The translations under genes and the position numbers were made by a program. Positions 1-8,529 of a DNA stretch of 41,609 nt are shown piece after piece. Source of the DNA: CALEMW01 sp035447065 (GTDB lineage: Bacteria; Krumholzibacteriota; Krumholzibacteriia; LZORAL124-64-63); the NCBI GenBank assembly GCA_035447065.1, contig DAOTGJ010000031.1, forward strand, positions 1-41,609, read 5' to 3'. The notes under the pieces were generated by a model. That model saw nothing but the letters and a program-made list of their open reading frames with translations. It made no database searches and had not been told where the DNA came from. How positions within the stretch are numbered: the first letter of the stretch is position 1; each line of letters begins with the position of its first letter.

Positions 1-672
1 ATGCGCAGCATCCTCGTCGTGTCCCGCACGCACCTGTTCCCCGGCCTCAGCCCCCAGGGCTTCCTGCCCGCCGACGCCGTGGACCTGGACGCCCTGGGCG
101 CGCACCTCTTCTTCGCCGAGCGCGACTACATGGAGCAGTGCTCCCACTACAAGCAGATCATCCCCTACCTGGTGCTGGAGCGCGGCAAGGGCACGGACCG
201 CCGCGTGCTCTGCTACCAGCGCAAGGCCAAGCACACGGAGACCCGCCTGGGCGGTCTGTGGAGCGTGGGGTTCGGCGGGCACATCGAGCCCCTGGACCGC
301 GACGCGCCGGAGGTGGCGGAGCACGGGCTGCTCAAGGCCTCCGCGCTGCGCGAGCTGGTGGAGGAGACGGGGCTGACGGTGGCGGGCGACGCCCTGCAGG
401 CCGCGGGCTTCATCAACAGCGACTCGCAGGACGTGAGCAGCGTGCATTTCGGGGCGGTGTTCCGCATCGTGCTAGACGACGTGGCCGGCACGGACGAGGA
501 GCTGCTGGCCACGGTGATGGCGCAGGCGGAGCCGCACACGGCGCGGTGGGTGCCGGCGTCGCATCTGCCGGGGATGACCTGCGCGGGGGACGGGCCGGCC
601 GGGGGGAGCTTCGAGGACTGGTCGCGGATCGCGATTCAGGGGATGGGGTTCGGGGCGGTGGCGGAGGGATGA
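1..672 (+). CDS. Nudix hydrolase family protein
   Basis: A 223-residue protein with a Nudix box at about residues 93-125. It starts with GGHIE (residues 92-96) and ends with RELVEETGL (residues 117-125), which supplies the metal-binding REXXEE core. Nudix enzymes hydrolyse nucleoside diphosphates linked to another moiety; the substrate cannot be told from sequence. The spacing between the first Gly and the REL motif is about ten residues longer than the classical 23-residue box, because of an acidic insert (PLDRDAPEVAEHG). The segment before the box (YLVLERGKGTDRRVLCYQR) fits the first strands of the fold. The ATG is the first base of the window, so an upstream start cannot be excluded and no ribosome site is visible. 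The gene converges with the next one, with a 9-nt gap. Confidence 0.8.
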   Translation: MRSILVVSRTHLFPGLSPQGFLPADAVDLDALGAHLFFAERDYMEQCSHYKQIIPYLVLERGKGTDRRVLCYQRKAKHTETRLGGLWSVGFGGHIEPLDRDAPEVAEHGLLKASALRELVEETGLTVAGDALQAAGFINSDSQDVSSVHFGAVFRIVLDDVAGTDEELLATVMAQAEPHTARWVPASHLPGMTCAGDGPAGGSFEDWSRIAIQGMGFGAVAEG

Positions 673-681
673 CTCGGACCG

Positions 682-2946
682 CTACTTCAATAGCGTGACC
701 TTGCCCGCACCGACACGCCCGTCCAGATCCAACGTGACGAGGTAGACGCCGGCGGTCACGGAGCGGCCCTCGTCATCGCGGCCGTCCCAGACGACGGATG
801 TCTCTCCCGCCGGCACAGCCTCCGCCAGCAACGTCCGGACCTTCCTCCCGCGGCCGTCATGGATCGCCAGGTGAGCCGTTCCGGGCGAGGGCGTCCTGAA
901 GCTGATCGTGGTGCTTGGATTGAACGGATTCGGGACCGACGGATTCAAGGTCATGACGGCCGGCAACCGTTCACCGGGATGCGACGGCTCGGGCTCGTTG
1001 GCGACGGTCGTCCCGCAGGGAAGCGGGTAGACGAGCCCCCCCGCATTGCTCGCCGTGACCAGGTACCCGCCACACACGCCTCGAGGCTCTCCGATCGCCA
1101 CATCGAGCTGATGGAGCAGGACCGGCGATGCCGGATCCGCGACGTCAAAGCAGACGAATCGCTCGCCTCCGGACGGATCGTTCGCGGCCGTATCCACGAT
1201 GAGCATCCCGTCGTGGTAGATCGCCGCCTCCTCCGACCACGGGAAGGGCAACGACACGGGTTCCGACAGACGGCCGTCGGGCAGGATCCCGAACGACTGG
1301 TATCCGCCGCCCATGGCGCCGACGAGCTGAAGCACGTTCCCCAGGATCCGGACTCCGCCGCCGGAGCCTTCCGCCTCGACCTGCTGCACGACCGTCATCC
1401 CGTTCAAGGCATCGACGAACGAGAGGATGCGCAGCCCGGAGCGGTCGGCCTCGATCACATGGAAACACCCGTTGCGGTCGGGATGCCCCACGAGCTCCGC
1501 CTGGTCGTCGCCTTCCGGCAACGCCAGGCTTCCGAGGAAGCGGGGCGAGGCGGGGGCCGCTGCGTCGTAGGCCACCAGTGCGCCGTCATGGATGAAGGCG
1601 CAGACATCGCCGCTGACGGCCGTGGCGCCCCCGTCCCAGTCCTGCAGCCAATGCCTCGTAGGGTAGGGTTCCGTCAGCTCCATCACGCCGATCCGGCCGG
1701 CATCCGTGGCGAGCAGCCAACCGTCGCCCAACTGCCGGACGGTGAATCCGAAGCCGATAACGCTGCTGTATCGTCGTTGGAATAGGCCGTCGGACGTCAG
1801 TTCGTACATTACGGGGTAGCCGCCCGCGTAGCCGTAGATGAGGTCTTCTGATACGAACCGGGGGTAGAAAGCCCGCCAATACTGCGTATCGATCACCAGA
1901 TCCATGGTCTGCGCCAACGAGAAGTACTCGTAGAGCGCGCCATCCTCACCGCGGGACCTCATCACTCCGCCGTGATAGATCCCCAAGGCATAGGGCGCGA
2001 TGCCGGCATATCCACGCCAGGCCTCGCCGTCGCTGAAATCGAGCCATCGGAGCGATCCTCCGTTGCGGAAGAGCATCCGCTCCTGCTCCATCCCGACCAG
2101 CGCGCCGTACGGGCTCGGGAGATAAGGATCCGATGTCCTATCGTATGATTGGAATACAGCCTCGCCGTAGAGACTCCAGAGCGTAACGAAGAAATCCGTG
2201 CCTTCGTAGTGGCCCCAATCATCGGAGTAACGGGCGTGCGACGTCTGGTACCCGACCATTCCATTCTGCACGACCAAGGAGAGGATTCTGGTACCCGGAC
2301 AGAAGCGGAACTCCTCCACCAAGCGCATGCTCTGCGACGAGGTATCGAAGACCATGGCCGTGATGCCTTCGCATGGCCAGACGTATTCCTTGTCCTCGAC
2401 GGTATAGACCAGGATCCCGTCGTTCCAATCCAACCCGATCGGAGCGGGATCCATGAACGCATCGGAGATGAGCCTGATGTCCTGAGGATCACGGACGTCG
2501 TAGAGACGGCGGTCGAGCAGAAGACGCCCATCGTCGGCCGCCAAGTGCTCCGGGGCTTCGGGAACCTGGATCTCGGCAGCCAGGGAAACCGCGGCGGGGT
2601 TCCGGTAGTCGAGCACCAGAACCGATCCGTCAGCGAAGAGGCAGAAGAGGTAGCTTCCATCCCAGTCGTAGGCAACCGGATCGTCTTCGCACAACCACTC
2701 GCCTGCGAGCTCCGCCTGAGCATCTTCGTGGGCGGCGAAGAAGTGAAAGCCGATTCCGTAGGAATAGATCATCAGGATATCCGGCGCGATCATGGCCATG
2801 GAGTTGATCGGAAAGTCCAGCTCCAGCCGGTGGACCGTCGTATGGATCTGGGAACCGTCGAGGCACTCCTGTGCCGAGGAAGGTGGCGTCGCGAGCATGA
2901 TCCAAGCAGACAGGCCGATGCTCAGAGCAATCAAGGAGGTCCGCAT
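682..2946 (-). CDS. Secreted LVIVD-type beta-propeller protein with C-terminal FlgD-like domain
   Basis: About 754 residues from the chosen ATG at 2946, which begins MRTSLIALSIGLSAW, a typical signal peptide ending near SSAQ. The open frame extends upstream to 3033, but that part would cover the promoter. An in-frame ATG at 2955 is the alternative start. The body carries repeats of the type 'VxDxxxPxxxxLL' (for example CFDVADPASPVLL and LYDVRDPQDIRLI), as in LVIVD-repeat propellers. The last ~85 residues have NPFNPSTTISF and WDGRDDEGRSVTAGVY, the FlgD-like Ig domain often found at the end of exported proteins in FCB-group bacteria, where it can serve as a sorting or anchoring module. The ligand and role are unknown. 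No clear Shine-Dalgarno is visible. It is probably transcribed alone. Confidence 0.75.
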   Translation of the reverse strand: MRTSLIALSIGLSAWIMLATPPSSAQECLDGSQIHTTVHRLELDFPINSMAMIAPDILMIYSYGIGFHFFAAHEDAQAELAGEWLCEDDPVAYDWDGSYLFCLFADGSVLVLDYRNPAAVSLAAEIQVPEAPEHLAADDGRLLLDRRLYDVRDPQDIRLISDAFMDPAPIGLDWNDGILVYTVEDKEYVWPCEGITAMVFDTSSQSMRLVEEFRFCPGTRILSLVVQNGMVGYQTSHARYSDDWGHYEGTDFFVTLWSLYGEAVFQSYDRTSDPYLPSPYGALVGMEQERMLFRNGGSLRWLDFSDGEAWRGYAGIAPYALGIYHGGVMRSRGEDGALYEYFSLAQTMDLVIDTQYWRAFYPRFVSEDLIYGYAGGYPVMYELTSDGLFQRRYSSVIGFGFTVRQLGDGWLLATDAGRIGVMELTEPYPTRHWLQDWDGGATAVSGDVCAFIHDGALVAYDAAAPASPRFLGSLALPEGDDQAELVGHPDRNGCFHVIEADRSGLRILSFVDALNGMTVVQQVEAEGSGGGVRILGNVLQLVGAMGGGYQSFGILPDGRLSEPVSLPFPWSEEAAIYHDGMLIVDTAANDPSGGERFVCFDVADPASPVLLHQLDVAIGEPRGVCGGYLVTASNAGGLVYPLPCGTTVANEPEPSHPGERLPAVMTLNPSVPNPFNPSTTISFRTPSPGTAHLAIHDGRGRKVRTLLAEAVPAGETSVVWDGRDDEGRSVTAGVYLVTLDLDGRVGAGKVTLLK

Positions 2947-3014
2947 ATGCGTCATCCCATCGTCAGGATTGGATATCGGAATACGGTAATGAATTCGTAT
3001 GTTCATCAATACTA

Positions 3015-3038
3015 GCAAATCCAGACCGGTCAATCAAT
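3015..3038 (-). promoter_or_regulatory. Candidate promoter of the LVIVD-type gene
   Basis: On the - strand, TTGACC (plus-strand positions 3028-3033) is followed after 16-17 nt by TATTGA/ATTGAT, a weak -10. The -35 lies inside the 10-mer ATTGATTGAC (plus positions 3029-3038), which recurs at the promoter of the ASPIC gene. Read by eye only. Confidence 0.35.
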
Positions 3039-3071
3039 CCTGATCAGGCCCGGCGGACCGATCGCGAACTG

Positions 3072-3668
3072 TCAGCCGTTGCCCTTGAGCACATTCACCG
3101 CCCCCACCCCCACATGCCCCGACCCTTCGGACAACGCCACCTCCACCTTCTCCGCCCGCTCCCAGACCACCCCAGGGAACTCCCCCCGGATCTCCCCCAA
3201 CGCATGCAACATCTCCACCTTCGGCGGCCCCCCGGTCCCCCGCCCGAACTGCTCCTTCGCGTACGACACCACGATGAGCGTCCCGCCCGGCTTCAGGCAC
3301 GCCGCCACCCGCGCGTGCAGCGCCGCGCGCATCTCCGCCGGCGGGTGGAAGAAGCACAGCACCGCATGGTCGTACGGCCCGGCGTCGGACCAGGCGGAGT
3401 CCGCCGCGTCGCACACCAGGTACTCCAGCGTCACGCCCCGCTCGGCGGCCAAGGCCAGCGCCTTGCGCCGCGCCTCCGTGCTCCCGTCGAACGCCGTGAC
3501 CCGGTGCCCCAGCGACGCCGCGTACACCGCGTTGCGCCCCTCGCCCTCCGCCACGTAGAGCCCGTGGCCGATGGGCACATCCTCCAACGCCTCGCGCACC
3601 AGCACGTTGGGCTCGGTGCCGTAGAAGTAGCGGTCGTGCTTGTAGCGTTCGTCCCAGGGGTTGGTCAC
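3072..3668 (-). CDS. Class I SAM-dependent methyltransferase
   Basis: A 198-residue protein starting at a GTG (3668). It begins with TNPWDERYKHDRYFYGTEPN, the N-terminal signature of a common bacterial family of small methyltransferases related to the TehB and thiopurine types. The SAM-binding glycine loop is VAEGEGRNA, followed by the acidic VTAFDGS at the end of strand 2. LVCDAADSAW and a post-motif segment (HARVAACLKPGGTLIVV) complete the Rossmann fold. The substrate is unknown. The start lies 14 nt after the stop of the esterase gene, so the two are probably co-transcribed. I chose the GTG because the longer open frame upstream is a shadow of the esterase gene and of mdh. Confidence 0.82.
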   Translation of the reverse strand: MTNPWDERYKHDRYFYGTEPNVLVREALEDVPIGHGLYVAEGEGRNAVYAASLGHRVTAFDGSTEARRKALALAAERGVTLEYLVCDAADSAWSDAGPYDHAVLCFFHPPAEMRAALHARVAACLKPGGTLIVVSYAKEQFGRGTGGPPKVEMLHALGEIRGEFPGVVWERAEKVEVALSEGSGHVGVGAVNVLKGNG

Positions 3669-3682
3669 GGGGGAGCCTTCCG

Positions 3683-4507
3683 TCAGCGGCGATGCGCGAG
3701 CAGCCAGGTGTACAGATCGGGCGAATACGGGACCAGCAGGGGATCCACCGCGGGGTTCTCCGGCCAGTGCGCCATGCCTGAGCCCAGGTCGTTGCCGGCA
3801 TACACCGGCACCCAGGATCCGTGGTTCACGCCCGGCAGGATGGTCAGGCGCGGCGCCTCCACCGGATCCAGCGCCGCCACCGCCAGCACCGCGTCCACGG
3901 ACATGGACGGGGGCACGATGTCGTCCACCTCCCCGTGGAACGCCCAGAGGGGCGTGCCGCCGCGCACGTCCGGCTGCGGCACCGGCCGCGTGGGGCCGCC
4001 GCAGATGGGGGCGGCCGCGGCGATGGCCAGCGGGTCGCCCGCGCCTCCGCCGTACACCGCCAGGTAGTTCCACACCCCGTAGCCGCCGCGGCTCAGGCCG
4101 GTCAGGTAGATCCGCGACCGGTCCACCGGCAGGCGCGCGTCGGCCCACTCCAGCAGGGCGCGCACGTCCTGCGGCTCCCAGTCCTCCGTGTGGCTCTGGG
4201 GCGAGAGCACGATCATGGGCGCGGGCGGCTGCCAGTCGCCGCGCTGCAGGTGCAGGGGCGGGCCGTTGTAGCACACCCTGTCCAGGGCCGACGGGTCCTC
4301 CAGGCTGTCGCCGCGCTCGCCGCTGCCGTGCAGGAAGAGCAGCAGGGGGAAGCGGGCGGCGGGGTCCGCGGCCGCCTCCGCGGGCACATGGAGCCAGCAG
4401 GAGTAGGGCGGCGCGTCGGGCGACGACGGGTCGCGGTGCAGGGCGTGTTGACCGCCGCCGGCGAGGGCCAGCAGCAGGTCGGCGAGCAGGAAGGCGGCGA
4501 ACGGCAT
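3683..4507 (-). CDS. Exported alpha/beta hydrolase (PHB-depolymerase / predicted-peptidase type esterase)
   Basis: A 274-residue protein with a hydrophobic N-terminus (MPFAAFLLADLLLALAGGG) that looks like a signal peptide. The strand LLLFLHGSGERG (about residues 55-66) supplies the oxyanion region. The nucleophile elbow is GLSRGGYG with Ser139. The acid is in HGEVDDIVPP (Asp195 or Asp196), and the catalytic His229 is in GVNHGSW. This order matches the small esterase/'predicted peptidase' group (COG4099-like). It likely cleaves an ester or peptide outside the cytoplasm; the substrate is unknown. It is the first gene of a two-gene unit with the methyltransferase. A GGAGG-type ribosome site precedes the ATG. 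Confidence 0.8.
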   Translation of the reverse strand: MPFAAFLLADLLLALAGGGQHALHRDPSSPDAPPYSCWLHVPAEAAADPAARFPLLLFLHGSGERGDSLEDPSALDRVCYNGPPLHLQRGDWQPPAPMIVLSPQSHTEDWEPQDVRALLEWADARLPVDRSRIYLTGLSRGGYGVWNYLAVYGGGAGDPLAIAAAAPICGGPTRPVPQPDVRGGTPLWAFHGEVDDIVPPSMSVDAVLAVAALDPVEAPRLTILPGVNHGSWVPVYAGNDLGSGMAHWPENPAVDPLLVPYSPDLYTWLLAHRR

Positions 4508-4582
4508 GACGGTCCTCCAGGTTCAGGGCGGCGGGAGGATAGCAGAGGTGCGCGGATCCGTCGCCGTCGCAAGAAGTAGGAG

Positions 4583-4612
4583 TTGAACCGGTGCGGCACC
4601 ATTGATTAGATT
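4583..4612 (+). promoter_or_regulatory. Candidate mdh promoter
   Basis: TTGAAC (4583-4588), an 18-nt spacer and TAGATT (4607-4612). The -10 hexamer is the same as that of the gdhA candidate promoter at 28566. The putative transcript would have a leader of roughly 65 nt. Confidence 0.35.
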
Positions 4613-4682
4613 CGCAATTATGAACCCACCGGGAGGCCCGGCCTCCCTCCCCTCCGAGTCGAACCCTGAAGGAGTGATCGTC

Positions 4683-5645
4683 ATGGTCAGCAAGATCGGA
4701 CTGGTCGGCGGCGGGATGATCGGCGGCGTGCTGCTGTCGGAGATCGCCACGCGCGGGCTGGCGCGGGAGATCGGCCTCGTGGACATCAAGCCCCCCGCGC
4801 TCGCCGAGGGCAAGTGCCTGGACGTGGCCGAGGCCTCGCCCGTCTTCGGGGTGGATTTCGACTACGCGGCCAGCAAGGACTTCAGCGCGCTCAAGGGCGC
4901 CGAGTTCGTGATCAACACGGCCGGCGTGCCGCGCACCAAGCGTCCCGACGGCACCATGCCCACGCGCGAAGAGCTGCTGACCATCAACCTGAAGATCACC
5001 GACGACGTGGCCGCCGGCATCAAGAAGTACTGCCCCAAGGCCACCATCATCTCCATCGCCAACCCGCTGGACGCCATCGTCTACCGGCTGCATCAGAAGC
5101 TGCGCTGCAGCAAGCAGAAGCTGATCGGCATGGCCGGCGTGCTGGACTCCGCCCGCTACCGCTACTTCGTGGCCAAGGAAGCCGGCGTGTCCGTGGAGAA
5201 CGTGGAGGCCATGGTGCTGGGCGGCCACGGCGACACCATGGTGCCCATCCGCAGCGCCTGCCGCGTGGCGGGCATGCCGGTGGAGCAGTTCATCCCCGCC
5301 GCCAAGCTCAAGAAGATCGAGGAGCGTACGGCTCAGGCCGGCGGCGAGGTGGTGGGCCTGCTGGGCAGCGGTTCGGCGTTCGTGAGCCCCGCCGTGTCCG
5401 CGCTGGAGATGCTGGAGGCCATCGTCTACGACAAGAAGAAGATCCTGCCCGTGTGCACGCTGCTGGAGGGCGAGTACGGGGTGAAGGGCCTCTTCGTGGG
5501 CGTGCCCGCGGTGCTGGGCAAGGCCGGCGTGGAGAAGGTCATCCCCATGAAGCTGACCGCCGCGGAGAAGAAGGCCTTCGCCAAGAGCGTGGAGGCCGTG
5601 GCCAAGACGGCCGCCGAGGTGGACAAGCTGACCAAGGGCAAGTAG
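4683..5645 (+). CDS. mdh: Malate dehydrogenase (LDH-like family)
   Basis: A 320-residue NAD(P)-dependent dehydrogenase converting malate and oxaloacetate in central carbon metabolism. The Rossmann loop is GLVGGGMIGG at the N-terminus. NTAGVPR is followed by the substrate-loop arginines, SIANPLDAIVY by the conserved Asn, and GGHGDTMVPI holds the catalytic His. The start at 4683 is preceded by AAGGAG (4669-4674) at a normal distance; the open frame extends to 4602 without a ribosome site. The mobile loop reads PRTKRPDGTMPTREEL where most bacterial enzymes have PRKPGMSRxDL, an apparent insertion of about five residues. Malate is favoured over lactate because the first loop position is Arg. It is transcribed alone and ends at a strong terminator. 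Confidence 0.93.
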   Translation: MVSKIGLVGGGMIGGVLLSEIATRGLAREIGLVDIKPPALAEGKCLDVAEASPVFGVDFDYAASKDFSALKGAEFVINTAGVPRTKRPDGTMPTREELLTINLKITDDVAAGIKKYCPKATIISIANPLDAIVYRLHQKLRCSKQKLIGMAGVLDSARYRYFVAKEAGVSVENVEAMVLGGHGDTMVPIRSACRVAGMPVEQFIPAAKLKKIEERTAQAGGEVVGLLGSGSAFVSPAVSALEMLEAIVYDKKKILPVCTLLEGEYGVKGLFVGVPAVLGKAGVEKVIPMKLTAAEKKAFAKSVEAVAKTAAEVDKLTKGK

Positions 5646-5667
5646 CTGCCTCCCTTGGAGTTAAAGA

Positions 5668-5705
5668 CAAAGAGGCCCCTCGCCGATGCGGGGGGTCTCT
5701 TTTTG
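5668..5705 (+). terminator. Rho-independent terminator of mdh
   Basis: AGAGGCCCCTCGC (from 5671) and GCGGGGGGTCTCT (to 5700) form a GC-rich stem with a short loop and a few non-canonical pairs, followed directly by TTTTT. It lies 23 nt after the mdh stop. Confidence 0.85.
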
Positions 5706-5731
5706 CATCCGAAGCCCATTCATGATAGAAT
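5703..5731 (+). promoter_or_regulatory. Candidate promoter of the M14 carboxypeptidase gene
   Basis: TTGCAT (5703-5708), an exact 17-nt spacer and TAGAAT (5726-5731). The -35 begins in the T-tract of the mdh terminator. The hypC candidate promoter has the same -35 and the same spacing. Confidence 0.45.
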
Positions 5732-5786
5732 AGTCTCCCCGCCTGAAATCGGGCCGCTCTCCCCTTGTTCCCTCTGGAGGAACCGC

Positions 5787-8408
5787 ATGCTGCGCAATCC
5801 GCTGTTCCGGACCGTCCTGCTCGGGGCGCTCCTGATGTCGTCCCTCGTCCTCGCCCGCCCCGACGCGGAGATCTACAGGCTGGTGCGCGTGGACCTGACG
5901 TCGCCCGTGATCCAGACCGCCGTGACCGCCAACCCGGATCTGGACATCCCCCTGATCAAGCCGGGCAGCCACGCGGAGATCGTGGTGCGCGATGCGGAGC
6001 TGAAGTGGCTGAACGATTCGGGCATCCCCTACGAGGTGATGCACGAGGACCTGGCCGCCCACTACGCGGCCCGCTTCCAGAACGTGACGTCGGACTACGG
6101 CGCCTACCACACCTACAGCGAGATCGGCACCTGGCTGGACGACCTGCACGCCGCCTACCCGCAGGTGGTCAGCGCCAAGTGGAGCATCGGCCAGACCGGG
6201 CTGGGCAACGACCTCTGGTGCGTGCGCGTGTCGGACAATCCCGAGGTGAACGAGAGCGGCGAGCCCGAGATCCTCTTCGACGGCATGCACCACGCCCGCG
6301 AGATCATGGCCAGCGAGATGCCCGTGATGCTCATCGAGTACCTGGCCTCGCGCTACGGCACGGACCCGGAGATCACCTACCTGCTGGACAACCGCGAGAT
6401 CTACGTGGTGCCCGTGGTGAACCCGGACGGCAGCCTCTACAACGAGCAGACCAACCCCAACGGCGGCGGCATGTGGCGCAAGAACCGCCGCAACAACGGC
6501 GACGGCAGCTACGGCGTGGACCCCAACCGCAACTACCCCTACCAGTGGGTGGGCCCCGGCAGCAGCACCATCCCCAGCAGCGACACGTACCGCGGCCCCT
6601 CCGCCGGCAGCGAGCCCGAGGTGCAGGCCATGATGGCGCTGGTGAACAGCCACGCCTTCGTCACGGCCCAGAGCTTCCACTCCTACAGCAACCTCACGCT
6701 GTACCCGTGGGGCTACACCATCGGCAACAGCCCGGACGAGGCCATGTTCGTGCACATGGCGGACATCATGACCAGCCAGAACGGCTACGCGCCGGGCCAG
6801 GCCCCCGAGCTGCTCTACGAGGTCAACGGCGGCTCCTTCGACTGGGTCTACGGCGCCAGCCTGGAGCACCCCAAGTGCCTGGCCTTCAGCAACGAGATCG
6901 GCGGCAGCGGCGACGGCTTCTGGCCGGCCGACTCCCGCCGCCAGGAGCTCTTCGACGAGAACCTGTGGCCCTCGCTCTACCAGATCATGGCCGCCGGCCT
7001 CTACGTGTCCGCGCACACGCCCCTGGTCCTGGGCGGCGACGGCAACGGCCGCCTGGACGCCGGCGAGACCGCGGGCCTGTCCTTCACGGTGGAGAACCTG
7101 GGCGTGACCGCGTCGGCCAGCGACGTGACCGTCACCCTGAGCAGCGATGATCCCTACATCACCCTGCTGTCCAACTCGCGCAGCCTGGGCGGCCTGGCCG
7201 CCATCGGCAGCGTGAGCCTGGCGGGCGACCCCATCATGGTGGCCGTGGATCCGGCCCTGCCGGCCAGCCGCAACGTGAGCGTGCACGTGACCGTGGACGC
7301 CGACGGCGTGATCGCGGAATTCGATCTGGCGTTCCCCGCCGGCAGCGAGTCGGTGCTGTTCAGCGACGACTTCGAGTCCGGCACCGGCGCCTGGACCCTG
7401 ACCGGCAGCTGGGCCGCCACCTCGTCCAGCTACCACTCGGCGAGCAACTCGCTGACCGACACCCCGGCCGGCGACTACCCCAACAACGCCAGCACCTCGG
7501 CCACCCTGGCCTCGCCCATTCCGGTGGGCGCCGGCGCCGTGCTGAGCTTCTGGCACAAGTACGAGATCGAGTCCGGCTACGACTACGGCTACGTGCAGGC
7601 CTCGGCCAACGGCAGCACGTGGACCACGCTGGCCTCCTTCGACGGCTACCAGAACTCCTGGCAGCAGGTGGAGGTCAGCCTGGACGCCTTCGCCGGTCAG
7701 ACCACGTACCTGCGCTTCTCGTTCGTCACGGACTACTCCGTGACCTACGACGGCTGGTACATCGACGACGTGACGGTCACCGGCCTGGGCAGCACCAACG
7801 GCCTGCCCGCCGCGCCGGCCCTGCTGTCGCCCGCCGATGGCGGCCTGCTCGCCGCCGGCGAGACCCTGGTCTGCGCCGAGAGCACGGACCCCGAGAGCGC
7901 CCCGGTCACCTACGGCTTCCGCGTGTACGACTCGCCGGAGCTGACCAACCTGGTCTGGAGCACCAGCGGCGTGAGCGCCGCCGGCGGCCAGGCCGAGGCG
8001 CTGCCCGCGGGCCTGACCGAGGGCGTCACATACTACTGGCGCGCCTTCGCCGCCGACGACCAGGAGTGGGGCCTCATGGGCGAGACCCGCAGCTTCACGG
8101 TGGACGCCGCCAGCGGCGTGAACCTGGGCCTGGACCGGCTGTTCGTGCGTTCGCTGGGGGCCACCGGCGCCCAGGGCGCGCGCCTGGAGCTGAACCTGCC
8201 CGCCGCCGGCGACCTGACCGTGCAGGTGTTCAACGCCCGCGGCCAGATGGTGCGCTCGCTGGCCGCCGGCGACATGGCCTCCGGCCGCCACGTGCTGAGC
8301 TGGGACGGCCGCGACGCCTCGGGCCGCGCCGTGTCCAGCGGCCTCTACTTCGTGCGCGCCGCCGCCGGCCGCGAGCGCGTGGTGGAGCGCCTCACGCTGG
8401 TGCGTTAG
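5787..8408 (+). CDS. Secreted zinc carboxypeptidase (M14) with Ig, jelly-roll, Fn3-like and FlgD-like domains
   Basis: An 873-residue exported metallopeptidase. A signal peptide (LFRTVLLGALLMSSLVLA) is followed by a short pro-region and the M14 catalytic domain (about residues 105-415). The zinc ligands are His169 and Glu172 in HHARE and His298 in QSFHSYSN. The substrate-binding Asn-Arg pair is in VDPNRNYPYQW, and the catalytic Glu370 is in SNEIGG. Next come an Ig-like region (about 430-520), a MAM/jelly-roll-like domain (FESGTGAW to GWYIDDVTVTG), an Fn3-like stretch beginning APALLSPADGG, and a C-terminal FlgD-like domain with WDGRDASGRAVSSGLYFV. It trims residues from the C-terminus of extracellular peptides. 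TGGAGGA sits six bases before the ATG; the longer open frame would cover the terminator. Confidence 0.92.
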   Translation: MLRNPLFRTVLLGALLMSSLVLARPDAEIYRLVRVDLTSPVIQTAVTANPDLDIPLIKPGSHAEIVVRDAELKWLNDSGIPYEVMHEDLAAHYAARFQNVTSDYGAYHTYSEIGTWLDDLHAAYPQVVSAKWSIGQTGLGNDLWCVRVSDNPEVNESGEPEILFDGMHHAREIMASEMPVMLIEYLASRYGTDPEITYLLDNREIYVVPVVNPDGSLYNEQTNPNGGGMWRKNRRNNGDGSYGVDPNRNYPYQWVGPGSSTIPSSDTYRGPSAGSEPEVQAMMALVNSHAFVTAQSFHSYSNLTLYPWGYTIGNSPDEAMFVHMADIMTSQNGYAPGQAPELLYEVNGGSFDWVYGASLEHPKCLAFSNEIGGSGDGFWPADSRRQELFDENLWPSLYQIMAAGLYVSAHTPLVLGGDGNGRLDAGETAGLSFTVENLGVTASASDVTVTLSSDDPYITLLSNSRSLGGLAAIGSVSLAGDPIMVAVDPALPASRNVSVHVTVDADGVIAEFDLAFPAGSESVLFSDDFESGTGAWTLTGSWAATSSSYHSASNSLTDTPAGDYPNNASTSATLASPIPVGAGAVLSFWHKYEIESGYDYGYVQASANGSTWTTLASFDGYQNSWQQVEVSLDAFAGQTTYLRFSFVTDYSVTYDGWYIDDVTVTGLGSTNGLPAAPALLSPADGGLLAAGETLVCAESTDPESAPVTYGFRVYDSPELTNLVWSTSGVSAAGGQAEALPAGLTEGVTYYWRAFAADDQEWGLMGETRSFTVDAASGVNLGLDRLFVRSLGATGAQGARLELNLPAAGDLTVQVFNARGQMVRSLAAGDMASGRHVLSWDGRDASGRAVSSGLYFVRAAAGRERVVERLTLVR

Positions 8409-8414
8409 CCCCCC

Positions 8415-8449
8415 GGGGCGGACCCGGCGCTTGCGCCCGGATCCGCCCC
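8415..8449 (+). terminator. GC-rich hairpin after the M14 gene
   Basis: GGGGCGGA (8415-8422) pairs with TCCGCCCC (8442-8449), with an imperfect inner stem. There is no T-tract, so termination is uncertain. Confidence 0.4.
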
Positions 8450-8459
8450 CCGATACCAT
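8431..8459 (+). promoter_or_regulatory. Candidate promoter of the sugar-nucleotide operon
   Basis: TTGCGC (8431-8436), a 17-nt spacer and TACCAT (8454-8459). It overlaps the hairpin that follows the M14 gene and would give a leader of about 65 nt. Confidence 0.3.
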
Positions 8460-8529
8460 GACCCCGCCGACGGGCGGCCCTCCGCGGCCGCCCGTCGCGT
8501 TTCCGGACCCATCGCCCCCAGGGAGCCCC

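Noticed and set aside
3072..5228. A 718-residue fusion protein ending in the methyltransferase
   Set aside because: The upstream part runs antisense through mdh and out of frame through the esterase gene. The methyltransferase has its own GTG start 14 nt after the esterase stop.
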